NCBI RefSeq assembly: GCF_024508295.1
Contig: NZ_CP101990.1
Location: 1,116,001-1,180,000 of the forward strand
DNA length: 64,000 bases
Source: Aeromicrobium duanguangcaii
GTDB lineage: Bacteria > Actinomycetota > Actinomycetes > Propionibacteriales > Nocardioidaceae
Direction of reading: 5' to 3'
Below, in pieces: positions 8,255-17,220 of the stretch. Within the stretch, counting starts at the first letter, position 1. Every line of letters begins with the position of its first letter. Position numbers and translations under genes: made by a program. Under the pieces are notes generated by a model. That model was not told where the DNA came from and searched no databases. It worked only from the letters and a program-made list of their open reading frames with translations.

Positions 8255-9457
8255 GTGAGAACTCGGGTCGACACGACGCAGCGATGGGCCTATCCACTCA
8301 TCATGGTGCTGTTGGCCGTGGGACTGGGCATCTCCGGAGCGCCCGCGCCGCTGTACGGCGTGTATGCCGCCGAGTGGGACTTCGCGCCCATCACCACGAC
8401 CGTCGTCTTCGCGGTCTACGCGTTCGGGGCGCTGGTCAGCGTCCTGCTGACCGGTCCGGTGTCCGACCGAGTCGGGCGGCGTCCCGTCCTCATCGCGGCG
8501 GTGCTGGCGCTGCTGGTCGGACTCGCGCTGTTCATCCTGGCCGAGTCCGTCGCCTGGCTCGTCGTTGCTCGAGCGGTCCACGGCGTCGGCGTCGGCGCGA
8601 TCGTCGTGGCCGCCTCGGCGGCGCTGCTCGACCTGCAGCCCGAGGAGGGCGCTCGGTCGGGCAAGCGCACGGGTGTGGCGTTCAACGTCGGCATCGCGAT
8701 CTCGATCATGGTGACCGCGCTGATCGCGCAGTACGGGGCACACCCGCTGGTGACGCCGTACGTGCTGCTGGCCGTCCTGATCGCCGGTCTGCTGGTGGCG
8801 GTCCTGGTGATGAGGGAGCCGCACGCGAGTCACGGAGCGGGCCACCTGCGCATCGCGCGGCCCCGGGTGCCGGCGTCGATCAGCGCGGACTTCCGGTTCG
8901 CGGCCATCGGGGTCATGGCCTCGTGGTCCGTCCTGGGCGTCTTCCTGTCGCTGTTCCCGAAGATCGCATCCGACGCCGTGGGCACCGACAACCTCGTCTT
9001 CGGCGGCTCCGTCGTGGCGCTGTCGGCCTTCGCCGCCGCGATCAGCCAGCTCGTCGCCGTGCGGTGGACGCCCCGGGTGGCGGCGGTCGCCGGCGACGCG
9101 GGCACGGCGGTGATGCTGCTGGTCAGCATCGTGGCGATCCGCACCGGCTCGGCGTCGGCGATCCTGCTCACCTCGACCGTGCTGGGCTTCTTCTTCGGCA
9201 TGGCGTTCGGCAGCTCGCTGCGCCACCTCGGCGACGTCGTGCCCGCGAATCACCGGGGCGAGGTCATGAGCGCCTTCTACGTCCTGGCGTACTCCGCGAT
9301 GGCGGTGCCCACGATCCTGGCGGGCTGGGCGGCGACGACGTGGAGCCCCGAGCAGATCCTCGCGCCGTTCCTGGCCTGCGTGGCGCTGGCCAGCGTCGTC
9401 GCGGGAGTCCTGGGCTGGCGGCTCGACGCGCCCGACGCGGACGCGGTCATCGACTGA
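8255..9457 (+). CDS. Major facilitator superfamily transporter
   Basis: The 400-residue inner-membrane protein has about 12 hydrophobic segments. The loop between helices 2 and 3 carries MFS motif A (GPVSDRVGRRP, about residues 67-77). The fourth-helix region VARAVHGVGVGAIV is typical of drug-efflux or sugar-type MFS proteins. The substrate cannot be told from sequence; an efflux role is the most likely guess. It is divergent from lipA and convergent with lipB, so it is transcribed alone from its own leaderless promoter. Confidence 0.9.
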   Translation: MRTRVDTTQRWAYPLIMVLLAVGLGISGAPAPLYGVYAAEWDFAPITTTVVFAVYAFGALVSVLLTGPVSDRVGRRPVLIAAVLALLVGLALFILAESVAWLVVARAVHGVGVGAIVVAASAALLDLQPEEGARSGKRTGVAFNVGIAISIMVTALIAQYGAHPLVTPYVLLAVLIAGLLVAVLVMREPHASHGAGHLRIARPRVPASISADFRFAAIGVMASWSVLGVFLSLFPKIASDAVGTDNLVFGGSVVALSAFAAAISQLVAVRWTPRVAAVAGDAGTAVMLLVSIVAIRTGSASAILLTSTVLGFFFGMAFGSSLRHLGDVVPANHRGEVMSAFYVLAYSAMAVPTILAGWAATTWSPEQILAPFLACVALASVVAGVLGWRLDAPDADAVID

Positions 9458-9466
9458 GCGGAGAGC

Positions 9467-10159
9467 TCACAGCAGTGGCACCGAGGCGTGCTCGACGCGC
9501 TCGATGTCGGGAGAGGGCTCGTACGAGCCCCACGTGAGCAGGTCGCCCAGATGCGCGATCACCCGGGGCGCCACGTCGAGCGGTCGGATGTCGCGCCCCA
9601 GCTCGCGGTCGAGCGAGGTGACGCCGGCGTCGGCGATGCCGCAGGGGACGAAGCGGTCGTACCAGTCCATGTCGACGTCGCAGTTGAGGCTGAAGCCGTG
9701 CATCGTCACGCCGCGCGAGACCCGGATGCCGATCGCGGCGATCTTGCGCTCAGGGCGGCCCGGAGCGGCCGGCAGCCAGACTCCGGAGCGGCCGGGAACG
9801 CGACCGGTGACGACGTCCAGCTCGGCGAGCGTGCGGATCACCGCCTCCTCGATCCGGCGCACGTAGTCGACGACCAGGACGTGCGAGGGCAGCTTCACGA
9901 TCGGGTAGCCCACCAGCTGTCCGGGGCCGTGGAAGGTGATCTTGCCGCCCCGGTCGACGTCCACGACGGGAGTGCCGTCCTGCGGACGCTCGTGCGGCTC
10001 CGTGCGCCGGCCGGCGGTGTAGACGGGCGGGTGCTCCAAGAGCAGGACCGTGTCCTCGATCGCGTCGGCGACCCGGTCGGCGTGCACGTCGCGCTGGAGG
10101 TCCCACGCCTGCGTGTACTCGAGCGCGGCGTCGCCGTACCAGTCCTGGAGGAAGCGCAC
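9467..10159 (-). CDS. lipB: Octanoyl-[acyl carrier protein]:protein octanoyltransferase
   Basis: Moves octanoyl from ACP to the lysine of lipoyl domains, the step before LipA. The 230-residue protein carries the substrate-pocket motif [17 protein letters not shown], the catalytic Lys of RKIAAIGIR, and the catalytic Cys in [13 protein letters not shown]. The GTG at 10159 lies 6 bases after TAGGCT, a -10 element formed by the last codons of the GNAT gene upstream. The gene ends 9 bases after the MFS stop, tail to tail. Confidence 0.96.
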   Translation of the reverse strand: MRFLQDWYGDAALEYTQAWDLQRDVHADRVADAIEDTVLLLEHPPVYTAGRRTEPHERPQDGTPVVDVDRGGKITFHGPGQLVGYPIVKLPSHVLVVDYVRRIEEAVIRTLAELDVVTGRVPGRSGVWLPAAPGRPERKIAAIGIRVSRGVTMHGFSLNCDVDMDWYDRFVPCGIADAGVTSLDRELGRDIRPLDVAPRVIAHLGDLLTWGSYEPSPDIERVEHASVPLL

Positions 10160-10163
10160 GCGA

Positions 10164-10661
10164 TCAGCCTACGGGGCAACGCAGGATCGTCAGGTCCAAC
10201 CAGCGGTCGAACTTGCGGCCGACCTCGGCCAGGTGGCTGGTCTGCTCGAAGCCGAGATCCTCGTGCAGCTCGATCGAGACGGTGTTGCCCGACTCGATGA
10301 GGGCGAGCACGACATGGACGTCGGGGGAGTCGTAGGCATGGCCCAGCAGGGCGATCAGCAGCTCGCGCGCGATGCCGCGGCGGCGGTGGTCGCGGTGCAC
10401 GTACACCGAGTTCTCGACGGTGTGCCGGTAGGAGCTGCGGGGGCGGAACGGTCCGTACGAGGCGTAGCCGGCGACCGCGCCGCCGGTCTCGGCGACGAGC
10501 ACGGGGTACCCGGCCGTGACCAGCTTCTCGTACCAGCGGACGCGGTCGGCCAGATCGACGGGCGTCTCGTCCCAGATCGCCGTCGTGTTCAGGATCGCCT
10601 CGTTGTGGATGTCGAGGATCACGGGAAGGTCGGCCGGGGTCGCCTCACGGATGGTCGCCAC
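10164..10661 (-). CDS. GNAT family N-acetyltransferase, phosphinothricin acetyltransferase-like
   Basis: The 165-residue protein starts [22 protein letters not shown] and contains [20 protein letters not shown], the acetyl-CoA-binding QxxGxG/A-type motif of GNAT enzymes. Overall it resembles the Pat/Bar/YncA subgroup that acetylates small amines such as phosphinothricin or methionine sulfoximine/sulfone. The true substrate is not known. The frame is open 13 codons upstream, but GTG 10661 gives the family start and has CACGAT 6 bases before it. Four bases separate its stop from the lipB start. Confidence 0.9.
   Translation of the reverse strand: MATIREATPADLPVILDIHNEAILNTTAIWDETPVDLADRVRWYEKLVTAGYPVLVAETGGAVAGYASYGPFRPRSSYRHTVENSVYVHRDHRRRGIARELLIALLGHAYDSPDVHVVLALIESGNTVSIELHEDLGFEQTSHLAEVGRKFDRWLDLTILRCPVG
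10166..10171 (-). promoter_or_regulatory. Leaderless -10 of lipB inside the GNAT gene end
   Basis: TAGGCT on the minus strand, 6 bases before GTG 10159; it overlaps the last codons and stop of the GNAT gene. Confidence 0.55.
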
Positions 10662-10681
10662 GGGTCCATCGTGGCAGGGCT

Positions 10682-11125
10682 GTGGAGGAAGAGTCGACAT
10701 CCGGGGCGACGTGGCGCGAGGCTGCGGCCATGGGGGAGTGGATCGCGGCTCTCGTCGCGCTGGTCGTTCCGGGCACCGGCGGCTGCGACGCCCTGGCAGC
10801 GCTCGACGTCGTCCGCACCACCGCGTGGACCACCGGTGGCGACCGGCTCCTGGCTGGGGTCTACGTCGACGGTGCGGGCCGTCCCGACGTCGAGCGGCTC
10901 CGAGCTTGGCGCGAGCGGGGCATCACCGTCGAGGGGGCGCGGACGATCCGCGCGTCCTGCCGGGACGGCGGACCCGGCGGCGTCGAGGTCGTCGAGCGGC
11001 TCGGTCCCACCGTGGCCGTGATGCCGGACGGGAGTCGCAGGACCCTGCCGGCCGACGGCTGGAGCCGCCGGACCGTCACGCTCGACCGCGAGGGCGGCCG
11101 GTGGCGGATCGTGCGGGTGGCGTGA
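10682..11125 (+). CDS. Hypothetical secreted or lipid-anchored protein
   Basis: I do not recognise a named family. The frame is 147 codons from GTG 10682; ATG 10730 is a good alternative, giving a protein that starts with a hydrophobic stretch (WIAALVALVVPGTGGC) that could be a short signal or anchor. The rest contains the pattern LAALDVVRTTAWTTGGDRLLAGVYV.G...DVERLRAW.ERGITVEGAR, which I associate with small actinobacterial proteins of unknown role. The C-terminus (TVTLDREGGRWRIVRVA) looks like a beta-rich NTF2/SnoaL-like end. It is divergent from the GNAT gene and convergent with the epimerase gene, 3 bases apart. Confidence 0.7.
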   Translation: MEEESTSGATWREAAAMGEWIAALVALVVPGTGGCDALAALDVVRTTAWTTGGDRLLAGVYVDGAGRPDVERLRAWRERGITVEGARTIRASCRDGGPGGVEVVERLGPTVAVMPDGSRRTLPADGWSRRTVTLDREGGRWRIVRVA

Positions 11126-11128
11126 GAC

Positions 11129-12022
11129 TCAGGCGCCGCGGCCGAGTGCCGTGCGCAGCACGCGGTCGATGCCGGGGTCGGCGAAGGAGAAGCCGTCGGC
11201 CATGAGCGCGGCGGGACGCAGGCGCAGCGAGCCCAGCAGGTCGTCGGCGAGTCCGCCCAGCGCGAGCCGGACGGCGACCGACGGCGCAGCCAGCACGGCC
11301 GGCCGGCGCAACGTCGAGGCGAGCGTGCTGGTGAAGTCGCGGTTGGTGACGTCGTCGGGGATGGCCAGGTTGACCGGGCCGCTCAGCTCGCCCTCGATCA
11401 CGTGGGTGACGGCGGTGACCCAGTCGCGGCGCGAGATCGTCGAGAAGTACTGGTCGCCGCTGCCGAGCCGGGCGCCCAGGCCCAGCCGGAACGGCGGCAG
11501 CATCAGCTTGAGCGCGCCACCGGAACGGTCCAGGACGACCGAGGTGCGCAGGTAGGCGACGCGGGCGCCGACCTCGACAGCGGGTGCGGCGGCGGCCTCC
11601 CACTGCTGGGCGACGTCGGCGAGGAAGCCCGTTCCGGGGCCGGAGGTCTCGTCCAGCTCGTCGTCGCCACGATCGACGCCGTACCAGGACATCCCGGAGC
11701 CGGACAGGAACGCCGCGGGCGTGCGCGAGGCGGCGATGGCGCGCGCCAGGGTGTTCGTGGCGCCGAGGCGCGAGGAGAGGATCTCGTCCTTGCGGCCGGG
11801 AGTGCGCGGCCACTGCTGGATGGGGGAGCCGGAGAGGTTGACGACGGCGTCGGCCGAGCTGACGAGCTCCTGGTCGACGAGGCCCTCCGAGGGCTTCCAC
11901 CAGGACTCGCCGGTGCCCGCCGTGCGGCGTACCAGCGCGATGACGTCGTGTCCGCGCTGGCGCAGATGATGGACGAGGGGCGCGCCGAGAAATCCCGACG
12001 CGCCCCCCACCACGATCCGCAT
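11129..12022 (-). CDS. TIGR01777 family NAD(P)-binding epimerase (SDR39U1-like)
   Basis: The 297-residue protein begins MRIVVGGASGFLGAPLVHHL, the Rossmann GxxGxxG motif, and has the family's LSGSPI..WP..RK.EIL.SR and SGSGMSWYG segments and the C-terminal DUF1731 part. It belongs to the atypical short-chain dehydrogenase group whose substrate is unknown. The ATG is 2 bases after the sucB stop, so it is surely translated from the lpdA-sucB transcript; the same order occurs in M. tuberculosis. Confidence 0.93.
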   Translation of the reverse strand: MRIVVGGASGFLGAPLVHHLRQRGHDVIALVRRTAGTGESWWKPSEGLVDQELVSSADAVVNLSGSPIQQWPRTPGRKDEILSSRLGATNTLARAIAASRTPAAFLSGSGMSWYGVDRGDDELDETSGPGTGFLADVAQQWEAAAAPAVEVGARVAYLRTSVVLDRSGGALKLMLPPFRLGLGARLGSGDQYFSTISRRDWVTAVTHVIEGELSGPVNLAIPDDVTNRDFTSTLASTLRRPAVLAAPSVAVRLALGGLADDLLGSLRLRPAALMADGFSFADPGIDRVLRTALGRGA

Positions 12023-12024
12023 GG

Positions 12025-13812
12025 TCAGCCCAGCTCGCCCTCGAAGGCGCCGGCCTGCAGCCGCTCCTTGATCGCCGTCAGGAAGCGACCGGCGTCGGCC
12101 CCGTCGATGATGCGGTGGTCGTACGTCAGGGCCAGGTAGGCCATCGACCGGATCGCGATCGACTCGGAGCCGTTCGCGTCGGTGATGACCACGGGGCGCT
12201 TGACGATCGAGCCGACACCGAGGATCGCGACCTGCGGCTGGTTGATGATCGGCGTGTCGAACAGGGCGCCGTTGCTGCCCAGGTTCGTGATCGAGAACGT
12301 GCCGCCGGAGAGCTCGTCGGGCAGCACCTTGTTGTTGCGGGTGCGGTCCGCGATGTCGGCGATCTTGCGCGCCAAGCCGGCGATGTTGAGGTCGCCCGCG
12401 TCCTTGATGGTCGGCGCCAGCAGTCCACGCTCGGTGTCGACCGCGATCGACAGGTGCTCACCGTCGGGGTAGGTGACGGTGCCGCCCTCGAGGTCGAGTG
12501 CCGCGTTGACCTGCGGGTACTGCTTGAGCGCCTCGATGGCGGCCTTCGCGAAGAACGGCAGGTACGTCAGCTTGACGCCCTCGCGCTCCAGGAACGCGTC
12601 CTTGTGCTGGGCGCGCAGTCGCACGACCTCGGTGACGTCGACCTCGTGCACCTGCGTGAGCTGGGCCGAGACCTGCAGCGACTCGACCATGCGCGTGGCG
12701 ATGGTCTTGCGCAGCCGCGTCAGCTTGTCGGTGCGTCCACGCAGCGGGGACGGGGCGGACGGCGCGGACGCCGGAGCCGAGGACGCGGCGGGCGCCGACT
12801 CCTGGGCCGGGGCCTGCGCGGCCTTGTTCTTCTCGGCGGCGTCGAGGATGTCCTGCTTACGGATGCGTCCGCCGACACCGGAGCCGGTGACGGCGGCCAG
12901 GTCGACGCCGTGCTGCTTGGCCAGCTTGCGCACGATCGGCGTCACGTAGCCCTCGCTGGAGCCGGCGTCGGACGAGGAGTCGGACTCCTGCGCCTTCGGC
13001 TGCTCCTGCTGGGGCTCCTCGGCCTTGGGCTCTTCGGCCTTGGGCTCTTCGGCCTTGGGCTCTTCGGCCTTGGGCTCTTCGGCCTTCGGCTCCTCAGCCT
13101 GGGGCTCCGGCTTCGGCTCCTCGGCCTCGGGCTCGGACGCGGCGGGCGCCGCGCCCTCCTCGCCGATGATGGCCAGCTCGGCTCCGACCTCGACGGTCTC
13201 GTCCTCGGCGACCTTGATCTCCAGCAGCGTGCCGGAGACGGGGGAGGGGATCTCGGTGTCGACCTTGTCGGTCGAGATCTCCAGCAGCGGCTCGTCGACC
13301 TCGACGGTGTCGCCGACGGACTTGAGCCACTGGGTGACGGTGCCCTCGGTGACGGACTCGCCCAGCGCGGGCAGGGTCACGGCCTGGCCGCCGGACGAGG
13401 TCGGCTTGGCCTCCGGCTCTTGGGCGGGCGCCTCCTCGTCAGCCTCGGCAGCCGGCTCCTCGGCCTCGGCGGCCGGCTCCTCGGACTGGGGCTCGACCTC
13501 GGCCTCTTCGCCGTCGAGGTTCGTGTCGCCCGCGGCCTCAGCGGCGTCGGAGCCACCGTCGGACGAGGACTCGCCCTCGTCGCCGATGATCGCCAGCACG
13601 GCGCCCACCTCGACGGTGTCGTCCTCCTCGGCACGGATCTCGAGGATCGTGCCGGCGACGGGGGAGGGGATCTCGGTGTCGACCTTGTCGGTCGAGATCT
13701 CCAGCAGCGGCTCGTCGACCTCGATCGTGTCGCCGACCGACTTGAGCCACTGGGTGACGGTGCCCTCGGTGACGGACTCTCCGAGAGCGGGAAGGGTGAC
13801 TTCGGTTGCCAT
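12025..13812 (-). CDS. sucB: Dihydrolipoamide acyltransferase, 2-oxoglutarate/pyruvate dehydrogenase E2
   Basis: The 595-residue E2 core passes acyl groups from lipoamide to CoA. Domains in order: lipoyl domain 1 (lipoyl-Lys 43 in STDKVDTE), an acidic linker, lipoyl domain 2 (Lys 183), a linker with KAEEP repeats, the E3-binding domain ([16 protein letters not shown], then [12 protein letters not shown]), and the catalytic domain ending TYDHRIIDG with the active His and Asp. In mycobacteria the orthologue (DlaT) serves pyruvate dehydrogenase and a peroxynitrite reductase system, so the symbol is conventional. The frame is open upstream over lpdA; ATG 13812 gives [14 protein letters not shown]. 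Lpd lies 20 bases upstream and TIGR01777 2 bases downstream. Confidence 0.96.
   Translation of the reverse strand: MATEVTLPALGESVTEGTVTQWLKSVGDTIEVDEPLLEISTDKVDTEIPSPVAGTILEIRAEEDDTVEVGAVLAIIGDEGESSSDGGSDAAEAAGDTNLDGEEAEVEPQSEEPAAEAEEPAAEADEEAPAQEPEAKPTSSGGQAVTLPALGESVTEGTVTQWLKSVGDTVEVDEPLLEISTDKVDTEIPSPVSGTLLEIKVAEDETVEVGAELAIIGEEGAAPAASEPEAEEPKPEPQAEEPKAEEPKAEEPKAEEPKAEEPKAEEPQQEQPKAQESDSSSDAGSSEGYVTPIVRKLAKQHGVDLAAVTGSGVGGRIRKQDILDAAEKNKAAQAPAQESAPAASSAPASAPSAPSPLRGRTDKLTRLRKTIATRMVESLQVSAQLTQVHEVDVTEVVRLRAQHKDAFLEREGVKLTYLPFFAKAAIEALKQYPQVNAALDLEGGTVTYPDGEHLSIAVDTERGLLAPTIKDAGDLNIAGLARKIADIADRTRNNKVLPDELSGGTFSITNLGSNGALFDTPIINQPQVAILGVGSIVKRPVVITDANGSESIAIRSMAYLALTYDHRIIDGADAGRFLTAIKERLQAGAFEGELG
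13021..13095 (-). repeat. 15-bp tandem repeats in the SucB linker
   Basis: Four identical 15-bp units (13021-13080) and one diverged unit (13081-13095) encode KAEEP repeats in the flexible linker before the E3-binding domain. Confidence 0.9.
13237..13359 (-). repeat. Duplicated lipoyl-domain segment, copy of 13657-13779
   Basis: These 123 bases differ from 13657-13779 at only three positions, exactly 420 bases apart, covering the lipoyl-lysine region of domain 2. Confidence 0.9.
13657..13779 (-). repeat. Duplicated lipoyl-domain segment, copy of 13237-13359
   Basis: Partner copy in lipoyl domain 1; the near identity contrasts with the diverged sequence on both sides and suggests recent gene conversion. 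Confidence 0.9.
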
Positions 13813-13832
13813 GTGGTTGTCCTGTTCGGTTC

Positions 13833-15209
13833 TCAGGCGTGCGAGTGCAGCGGCTTGCCGGCCAGGGCGAGAGCCGCCTCGCCGAGGGATTCGTTCTGGG
13901 TGGGGTGGGCGTGGATGAACTCCGCGACATCGTCGGGGTAGGCCTCCCAGCCGACCCACAGCGTCGCCTCGCCGATCTGCTCGCCCATGCGCGCGCCGAG
14001 CATGTGGACACCCACGATCGGGCCGTCCTTCTCGCGGACGACCTTCACGACACCCGCGGTCTGCAGGATCTGGCTCTTGCCGTTGCCGCCGAGGTTGTAC
14101 TCGACCGTCTCGACCTCGCCGTGCTTTTCCTTGGCCTGGGCCTCGGTCAGGCCGACCGACGCCAGCTCGGGCTCGCAGTAGGTGACGCGGGGGATGTTCG
14201 AGTCGATGACCGGGCGCGGGTTGAGGCCCGCGATCTCCTCGGCCACGAAGATGCCGTGGGCGAAGCCGCGGTGCGCGAGCTGCAGGCCGGGGACCAGATC
14301 GCCGACCGCGTAGACGCCGTCGACGTTGGTGCGCAGGCGCTCGTCGGTGGGGACCCAGCCGCGCTCGACGTTGACGCCGGCCTCCTCGAAGCCCAGGCCG
14401 GCCGAGCGCGGGCCACGGCCCACGGCGACCAGGACGACGTCGGTCTCGATGGTGTCGCCGTTCTCGAGGGTGACGACGGCACCGTCGTCGCTCTGCTCGA
14501 CGCCGGTGAACTTCACGCCGGTCTTGAAGGCGATCTTGCGCTTGCGGAAGGCGCGCTCGAGTCCCTTGCTGAGGATCGGGTCCTCGAGCGGGACGAGCGT
14601 CGGGAGCGCCTCGATGATGGTGACCTCGGCGCCGAAGGAGTTCCACACGGAGGCGAACTCGACGCCGATCACGCTGCCGCCGATGATGACGGCGCGCTTC
14701 GGGACCTCGTCCAGGTGGAGCGCCTGGTCGCTGGTCATGACCCGGCCGCCGATCTCGATGCCGAGCGTGCGCGGCTCCGAGCCCGTGGCGAGCACGACGT
14801 TGGTGCCGGTGTAGCGCTGGCCGTCGACCTCGACGGTCTTGGCGTCGACGAGTCGGCCCTCGCCCTCGATGACGGTGATGCCGCCGGACTTCACCAGCCC
14901 GGTGAGGCCCTTGTAGAGGCGGTCGATGACGCCCTGCTTGTAGGCGTTGACCTTGGTCATGTCGACGCCGTCGAAGCTGGTGTGGACGCCGATCGAGTCG
15001 CCCTCACGGGCGGTCTGGGCGACCTCGGCCGCGTGCAGCAGCGCCTTGGTGGGGATGCAGCCTTCGTGGAGGCACGTGCCACCCACCTTGGCCTTCTCGA
15101 TCATGGCAACGGTCTTGCCGAGCTGGACAGCGCGCAGTGCACACGCATAGCCCCCGCTTCCGGCTCCGAGAATGACGATGTCGAACGAATGGGGTGCGTC
15201 GTCGGGCAC
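13833..15209 (-). CDS. lpdA: Dihydrolipoyl dehydrogenase (E3)
   Basis: FAD enzyme that reoxidises dihydrolipoamide and passes electrons to NAD+. The 458-residue protein shows the FAD motif [13 protein letters not shown], the redox disulfide [13 protein letters not shown] (Cys 46 and 51), the NAD-binding segment [14 protein letters not shown], and the C-terminal HAHPTQNE with the catalytic His-Glu pair. The GTG at 15209 has GGAGG 5 bases upstream. It is the first gene of an operon with sucB and the TIGR01777 epimerase. Confidence 0.97.
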   Translation of the reverse strand: MPDDAPHSFDIVILGAGSGGYACALRAVQLGKTVAMIEKAKVGGTCLHEGCIPTKALLHAAEVAQTAREGDSIGVHTSFDGVDMTKVNAYKQGVIDRLYKGLTGLVKSGGITVIEGEGRLVDAKTVEVDGQRYTGTNVVLATGSEPRTLGIEIGGRVMTSDQALHLDEVPKRAVIIGGSVIGVEFASVWNSFGAEVTIIEALPTLVPLEDPILSKGLERAFRKRKIAFKTGVKFTGVEQSDDGAVVTLENGDTIETDVVLVAVGRGPRSAGLGFEEAGVNVERGWVPTDERLRTNVDGVYAVGDLVPGLQLAHRGFAHGIFVAEEIAGLNPRPVIDSNIPRVTYCEPELASVGLTEAQAKEKHGEVETVEYNLGGNGKSQILQTAGVVKVVREKDGPIVGVHMLGARMGEQIGEATLWVGWEAYPDDVAEFIHAHPTQNESLGEAALALAGKPLHSHA

Positions 15210-15340
15210 GATGTCCTCCGGGTAGGTGGTCTCCAGTCATCTTGTCACCTGCTCGGTAACGGCTGCCACCGGGGAGCCGTCGATGGGCGTGTTCGGCGAG
15301 GTGGGCGCCACGAGTGGGCGACGTCCGGCAGAATTGCGCC

Positions 15341-15889
15341 GTGGGTCTTTTCAAGCGTCGCCGTCGCACCGATGCCGGTGCAGTCGTGTCCGATCGCGAC
15401 GCCACGCGGGCCGACCTGGCCGCCCTGCGTGAGTTCGCCTCCTCCCGTTCGGGGGTCGAGGCGTATGTCGAGCCCCAGACCACCGTCACCCAGACGACGG
15501 TCGTGTTCGTGGCGTCCGACGGCGAGTGGACCCGCCGCCGCATCCCGAGCGTGAAGGCCGCGTCGGACCTGGCCCGCAGTCTCAAGATCCCGATCTACGA
15601 CGCGAACCGCGTGGGCTACCCCCAGCGCATGCGCGACTACAACGCCCGCGCGAGCGCCAAGAAGACCAGTGTCGAGGTCGAGCGCGGTGACTACAGCCCG
15701 GCGCAGTTCGGCGCGATCATGACGCTCGAGACGATCGCCGGCACCGATCCGCTGCCGCGCAATCCGTCGAAGTCCGATCTCGAGAAGGTCCTGCGCGCCG
15801 CCCGCGGCAAGGCCCACCCGGACCGCACCGGCGGCGACCGCACCCGCTGGGACAAGGTCGAGCAGGCCGCCCGCACCCTCGGTCTCTGA
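15341..15889 (+). CDS. Conserved hypothetical protein with C-terminal J-domain-like segment
   Basis: The 182-residue protein starts GLFKRRRRTD and has a mixed alpha/beta N-terminal part (about 20-110) of unknown family. The last 40 residues (SDLEKVLRAARGKAHPDRTG, then a helix TRWDKVEQAARTLG) read like helix II, HPD loop (residues 159-161) and helix III of a DnaJ domain, the part that stimulates Hsp70 ATPases. No signal peptide is seen, so it is probably cytoplasmic. The GTG is 6 bases after CAGAAT, consistent with a leaderless start; the frame is open nine codons upstream. It is divergent from lpdA. The J-domain assignment is from the motif only. Confidence 0.75.
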   Translation: MGLFKRRRRTDAGAVVSDRDATRADLAALREFASSRSGVEAYVEPQTTVTQTTVVFVASDGEWTRRRIPSVKAASDLARSLKIPIYDANRVGYPQRMRDYNARASAKKTSVEVERGDYSPAQFGAIMTLETIAGTDPLPRNPSKSDLEKVLRAARGKAHPDRTGGDRTRWDKVEQAARTLGL

Positions 15890-15904
15890 GCGGCGCCGCC
15901 GGCC

Positions 15905-17215
15905 TCAGTGCCAGCCGCGGGGGTCCAGTCCGCCGGGGTGCGCGACCGCCGGGTCGTAGGGCTCGCGGGACAGGATGAACGACGCGAGGTCCAGCGACCC
16001 GTCGGGCCGCACCACCAGGCGCTCGCCGGCGAAGTAGGTGTCCAGCCCGCGCCAGCCGTCACCGTCGCGCACGAAGCGCGAGCGCCGGTTGGCCATGGCG
16101 TCGGAGAGATGGAAGCCGTCGGCCGTCGCCTCGAGCCGGTAGGGGACAGGACCCCAGAACCAGTCGCCCACGAGCTCGGCGACGTCGGGCGCGGGCTCGA
16201 CGGCGGGCGTGGCCGTGGGCCGCTGGTCGAGCATCGTGGCGGAGTCGAGCAGCCGGGTGGCGAGGTCGCCCAGGCGCAGGGTGTCGTTCACCAGGACGAC
16301 GACGCCCCAGCCGCTCTCGGGCTCGGCGATGGCGGTGGCCAGGAATCCGGGCATCGAGCCGCCGTGGCCGACCCGGCGGCCGGTTCCGTTGCCGGGCCAG
16401 ATGCGCCAGCCCAGTCCCTGCGCGGTCGCCCAGGGGACGCCGGGCCGGTCGTCGACGGCGAGCGGGACGACCATCTCGGTCCACGTCGAGGTCGAGAGCA
16501 CCTCCCCGGTGTCGCCGGCGGCGAAGGAGGCCCAGCGGGCCAGCTCCTCGGCGCCGGCCCACAGCTGTCCGGCGGGCGCCATCGCCCCGGCGTCGTGGTG
16601 GGGCTCGACCATGAGCCGGTCATCCGCGGGGTGGTGGGACAGTCCCGTCGCGGCATCGGAGCCGGGCTGCAGGGTGACGCCGCGCATGCCCAGCGGCTCG
16701 AGGATCCCCGCGCGGACGGCGTCGAACCAGGACGTCTGGCGCAGCACCTCGACGAGGCGACCCAGGACGGCGAAGCCGACGTTGGAGTAGTGGAACCGGG
16801 TGCCGGGCGTGTGGACCAGGTCCAGGCCCGAGCCGACGAGGTCGTCCCAGTCGCCGCCGGGCGTGCGCTCCCACCACTCGCCGTTCGTCTCGGCCTGCAG
16901 CCCCGAGGTGTGCGTCAGCAGCTGCGCGACCGGCACCTGCCCGAAGGGGACGTCGGGCAGGTGCCGGTCGATGCGATCGGCGAGCTCGAGGCGGCCTTCG
17001 TCACGCAGTCGCATGACCTCGACGGCGACGAACGTCTTGGTGATGGAGCCGATGCGGTACTGCGTCGCGGGCGTCGCGGCAGCGCCGTCACGACCGTCGA
17101 CCGTGCCGACGGCACCGGACCAGTGCACCTCGCCGTCGCGCACGAGCGCGGCGCTCACGGACGCAGAGCCCGAGGCCTCCCGCTCGGCGAGCAGGAGGTC
17201 GTCGAAGGCTGCCAC
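15905..17215 (-). CDS. Serine hydrolase of the beta-lactamase/DD-peptidase family
   Basis: The 436-residue protein has the class C/esterase motifs: SITK (Ser57-Lys60), YSN (about residue 137) and GHGGSMPG near 310, with a C-terminal beta domain that resembles those of family members acting as esterases or peptidases. There is no signal peptide, so it is likely cytoplasmic and not a periplasmic beta-lactamase. The frame is open far into pepA; I start at GTG 17215, 5 bases after the pepA stop, implying translational coupling. The substrate is unknown. Confidence 0.88.
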   Translation of the reverse strand: MAAFDDLLLAEREASGSASVSAALVRDGEVHWSGAVGTVDGRDGAAATPATQYRIGSITKTFVAVEVMRLRDEGRLELADRIDRHLPDVPFGQVPVAQLLTHTSGLQAETNGEWWERTPGGDWDDLVGSGLDLVHTPGTRFHYSNVGFAVLGRLVEVLRQTSWFDAVRAGILEPLGMRGVTLQPGSDAATGLSHHPADDRLMVEPHHDAGAMAPAGQLWAGAEELARWASFAAGDTGEVLSTSTWTEMVVPLAVDDRPGVPWATAQGLGWRIWPGNGTGRRVGHGGSMPGFLATAIAEPESGWGVVVLVNDTLRLGDLATRLLDSATMLDQRPTATPAVEPAPDVAELVGDWFWGPVPYRLEATADGFHLSDAMANRRSRFVRDGDGWRGLDTYFAGERLVVRPDGSLDLASFILSREPYDPAVAHPGGLDPRGWH

Positions 17216-17220
17216 GCCCG

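Noticed and set aside
13021..13095. Short regular repeats as a possible CRISPR array
   Set aside because: Units are 15 bases, directly adjacent with no spacers and in frame within sucB.
12115..13941. 608-codon plus-strand frame opposite sucB
   Set aside because: Low-complexity Gly/Leu/Arg sequence mirroring the sucB repeats; no family resemblance.
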